Of a DNA stretch of 64,000 nt, positions 62,361 to 64,000 are shown one piece after another. This stretch comes from Acetobacter garciniae (GTDB lineage Bacteria; Pseudomonadota; Alphaproteobacteria; Acetobacterales; Acetobacteraceae). Where the stretch lies: the NCBI RefSeq assembly GCF_017377735.1, contig NZ_JAFVMH010000001.1, positions 1 through 64,000 on the forward strand. Reading direction: 5' to 3'. The position numbers and the translations under genes were made by a program. Each line of letters begins with the position of its first letter. Position 1 is the stretch's first letter. The notes beneath the pieces are model-generated. The model did not search any database. It was not told the origin of the DNA and saw nothing but the letters and a program-made list of their open reading frames with translations.

Positions 62361-62630
62361 ATGAGCGATATTGATAAAGCCCATTGTCTTGTCGTCGAGT
62401 TACGCGAGAGCGCACCGCGATTTGTCCGGTCGATCAAGAACTCGATATTGGCAACCGCCAATCAACTTGAGAGGGCTATTGAGGCAGGGGGCCAAACTCC
62501 AAGGCAACGCGCAAACTTGCGATTTGCTCTCGTCCGTGCGGAACAGCAGGTCGATCTTGTAAAAAAAATGGATGGTGTCAAAGGCGCAGCCACGCCTAAA
62601 TGTCGAAACCGGGAAGCTCCAAAGACGTGA
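62361..62630 (+). CDS. small helical hypothetical protein
   Basis: An 89-residue protein (MSDIDKAHCLVVELRESAPR...) predicted largely helical with a basic C terminus. Not recognised. The ribosome site is weak. Confidence 0.5.
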   Translation: MSDIDKAHCLVVELRESAPRFVRSIKNSILATANQLERAIEAGGQTPRQRANLRFALVRAEQQVDLVKKMDGVKGAATPKCRNREAPKT

Positions 62631-62809
62631 TCGAGGGGTGTTTTAGGGGGTGTGAGGGTATGCCCGGAAAAATTTTCCTCGATGGTCAGCCTCCCTCCGC
62701 CGCTGCGCTGGTGCATCAGGTCCGTGTGTTTGTCTCAAAAAGCAAGCCTTTCGGGACAGGAAAAACGTGGGACAGAATGACGGAAAGTCCTAGTCCTAAA
62801 ATTTTACAT

Positions 62810-62837
62810 TTGACTTTCAGGACGGTCGCGGGATAAC
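62810..62837 (+). promoter_or_regulatory. candidate promoter of the serine recombinase
   Basis: TTGACT (62810-62815) and GATAAC (62832-62837) are 16 bases apart, 20 bases before the recombinase ATG. Confidence 0.45.
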
Positions 62838-62856
62838 CTCTAAGGAGATTTAGGAC

Positions 62857-63438
62857 ATGAGGCCAGCCATGAAGATCGGATATGCCCGCGTCTCTACCGT
62901 CGATCAGGATGCGGGGCTGCAAGCTCAGTTGCGCGACCTGGAAGCGGCGGGGTGCGAGAAAATCTTTGCCGAGAAGATCAGCGGCACGACCACCAAGCGC
63001 CCGGAACTGCTGGAGGCGCTGGCCTATCTGCGCGCTGGGGACGTGTTGGTAGTGACCAAGCCTGACCGCCTGGCCCGCTCTACTGCTGACCTTCTAGGCT
63101 ATGTGCAGAGCGTGCAGGACAGGGGCTGCGGTCTGATCGTCCTGTCCATGAATGGCACGACCCTGGACACGACCAGCCCTACCTCCAAGCTGATGCTGAC
63201 CATGCTCGCGGCCGTGGCAGAGTTCGAGCGTGACCTGATGCTGGAACGCCAGAGGGAGGGGATTGCCAAGGCCAAGGCGGAAGGCCGCCCTATGGGCCGC
63301 CCTCGCACGGTCCTGTCCAAGGCCCAGACCATCCGCAAAATGAGACAAAAAGGCCTGTCAGCGACCGCCATTGCCAAGCAGTTGGGCATTGCCAGATCGG
63401 GTGTTTATCGCGCCCTTGGCGGGCAGGATGAGGGCTGA
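62857..63438 (+). CDS. serine recombinase (resolvase/invertase)
   Basis: A 193-residue site-specific recombinase. MKIGYARVSTVDQDAGLQAQ holds the catalytic Ser, VVTKPDRLARSTADLL the conserved Arg residues, and the C-terminal helix-turn-helix is LSATAIAKQLGIARSGVYRA. It could resolve dimers or invert a DNA segment; no crossover site is recognised. AAGGAG lies 9 bases before ATG 62857. Confidence 0.92.
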   Translation: MRPAMKIGYARVSTVDQDAGLQAQLRDLEAAGCEKIFAEKISGTTTKRPELLEALAYLRAGDVLVVTKPDRLARSTADLLGYVQSVQDRGCGLIVLSMNGTTLDTTSPTSKLMLTMLAAVAEFERDLMLERQREGIAKAKAEGRPMGRPRTVLSKAQTIRKMRQKGLSATAIAKQLGIARSGVYRALGGQDEG

Positions 63439-63586
63439 GCATTTCGCAAACTCGATTATAACAAATTTGTAATGTCTTTTTGGGACTGTCTCCCTGTGTC
63501 TCCCACTGTGTCTGTGTGACGCAAGCAAACGGGAATATCCCTTTCCTATCAAGGGGGTTTCCAATTTAGTCTTTGATGTCGTGAAA

Positions 63587-63610
63587 ATACCCCTGTTATA
63601 AAAGGGGTAT
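63587..63610 (+). repeat. hairpin over a ribosome binding site
   Basis: ATACCCC (63587-63593) and GGGGTAT (63604-63610) pair across a 10-base loop. The right arm includes the GGGG ribosome site and the first two bases of the ATG at 63609, so the fold would hide the start. Confidence 0.5.
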
Positions 63611-63962
63611 GAAAAAGATAGGCCCCTTTTCGCGGCCCGATACGCTCAGGAAACTCGACGGAAGAAGCAAGGAAGCGCGGCTGCTCAAAGCTGTGCGTTC
63701 TGCACTGGTTGACCATCTGGGTGGTGATCCTTCCATTACCCAGCTTGTCCTGATCGATCGGGCGGCCTGGCTCACTCTGCATATGGGGCTGATGGACGAC
63801 CACATGCTGCAAGGTGGCGCCCCGGCTGAGCGGAACTCCCGCCAGTATCTGGCCTGGGCCAACACGCTGACGCGTACCATGCGCTCGCTCGGTCTCGACA
63901 AGTCCCCGACCGTTGCCCGTGGGCTTGACGCCCTTCTGGCGGAGCGGAGGGCGCGGGCATGA
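63609..63962 (+). CDS. phage-type hypothetical, possible small terminase-like protein
   Basis: A 117-residue helical protein (MKKIGPFSRPDTLRKLDGRS...). DHLGGDPSITQLVLIDRAAW and the following helices resemble P27-type small terminase or related packaging proteins in general form only. Its stop overlaps the next start by 4 bases. The function call is low confidence. Confidence 0.6.
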   Translation: MKKIGPFSRPDTLRKLDGRSKEARLLKAVRSALVDHLGGDPSITQLVLIDRAAWLTLHMGLMDDHMLQGGAPAERNSRQYLAWANTLTRTMRSLGLDKSPTVARGLDALLAERRARA

Positions 63963-64000
63963 GCATGACCGTTCTGCAGGCCATGCACGATCCAGCCCTG
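63959..64000 (+). CDS. partial gene, terminase-like N terminus
   Basis: Fourteen codons (MSMTVLQAMHDPAL) before the window edge, starting at ATG 63959, which overlaps the previous stop by 4 bases. Large terminase-like proteins often start with a similar DPALF segment. The rest is not seen. Confidence 0.5.
   Translation, partial: MSMTVLQAMHDPAL

Overview
The window is a GC-rich alphaproteobacterial chromosome segment. It most resembles an acetic acid bacterium (Acetobacteraceae, probably Komagataeibacter or Gluconacetobacter). The clues are the hopanoid gene hpnH divergent from dxs, MEP-pathway genes (dxs, ispE), many outer-membrane receptors and exporters, and a cobalamin-uptake operon under a B12 riboswitch. 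The genus is inference. I see no rRNA, tRNA or CRISPR array.

Positions 1 to about 51,000 are chromosomal backbone. In order: a dxs fragment, hpnH and a CNNM/CBS protein; a lytic transglycosylase and a uracil-DNA glycosylase-like protein; a TPR protein coupled to ispE; an SDR-like protein with no catalytic residues, a YqaA-type membrane protein and a MATE exporter; a two-gene polysaccharide ABC exporter; prs and a histidine phosphatase; two related secreted DUF2501-type proteins (18.0 and 50.5 kb); a TonB receptor; an SDR/LysR divergent pair; a Na+/H+ antiporter; and an MBL hydrolase. Then comes btuB-btuF-btuC-btuD (26.8-32.5 kb), which should import cobalamin under riboswitch control. On the minus strand a tightly overlapping operon (39.1 to 33.1 kb) encodes an SSF symporter, MurQ, a BadF-type amino-sugar kinase and a GH20 hexosaminidase. 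Together these look like a peptidoglycan-sugar salvage route. After it lie msrB, a TetR/AI-2E pair, a Tat-type FAH-family protein, dps, gpsA, bfd with a Fur-like box, an SDR, a globin-coupled chemoreceptor and a GT61 glycosyltransferase.

From about 51.5 kb to the right edge is an integrated element resembling a P4-like phage satellite. It has a tyrosine integrase; an AT-rich DUF4760 membrane gene preceded by a 20-residue repeat peptide; decayed HicB and HigA antitoxin remnants; a DUF433/PIN-like toxin-antitoxin pair; an XRE regulator beside a diverged fragment of a second copy; four small genes chained by 4-base overlaps; a noncoding-looking block with tandem promoter/hairpin/T-run units; AlpA; an unknown gene; a Prim-Pol; a D5/P4-type helicase followed by a perfect 23-bp inverted repeat; a serine recombinase; and the first packaging-like genes. 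The right end lies outside the window.

The likeliest undescribed systems are the tandem small-RNA block (58.37-58.72 kb), the repeat peptide with its membrane partner (53.4 kb), and the two repeat arrays that may be replication or regulatory sites (54.9 and 62.2 kb).
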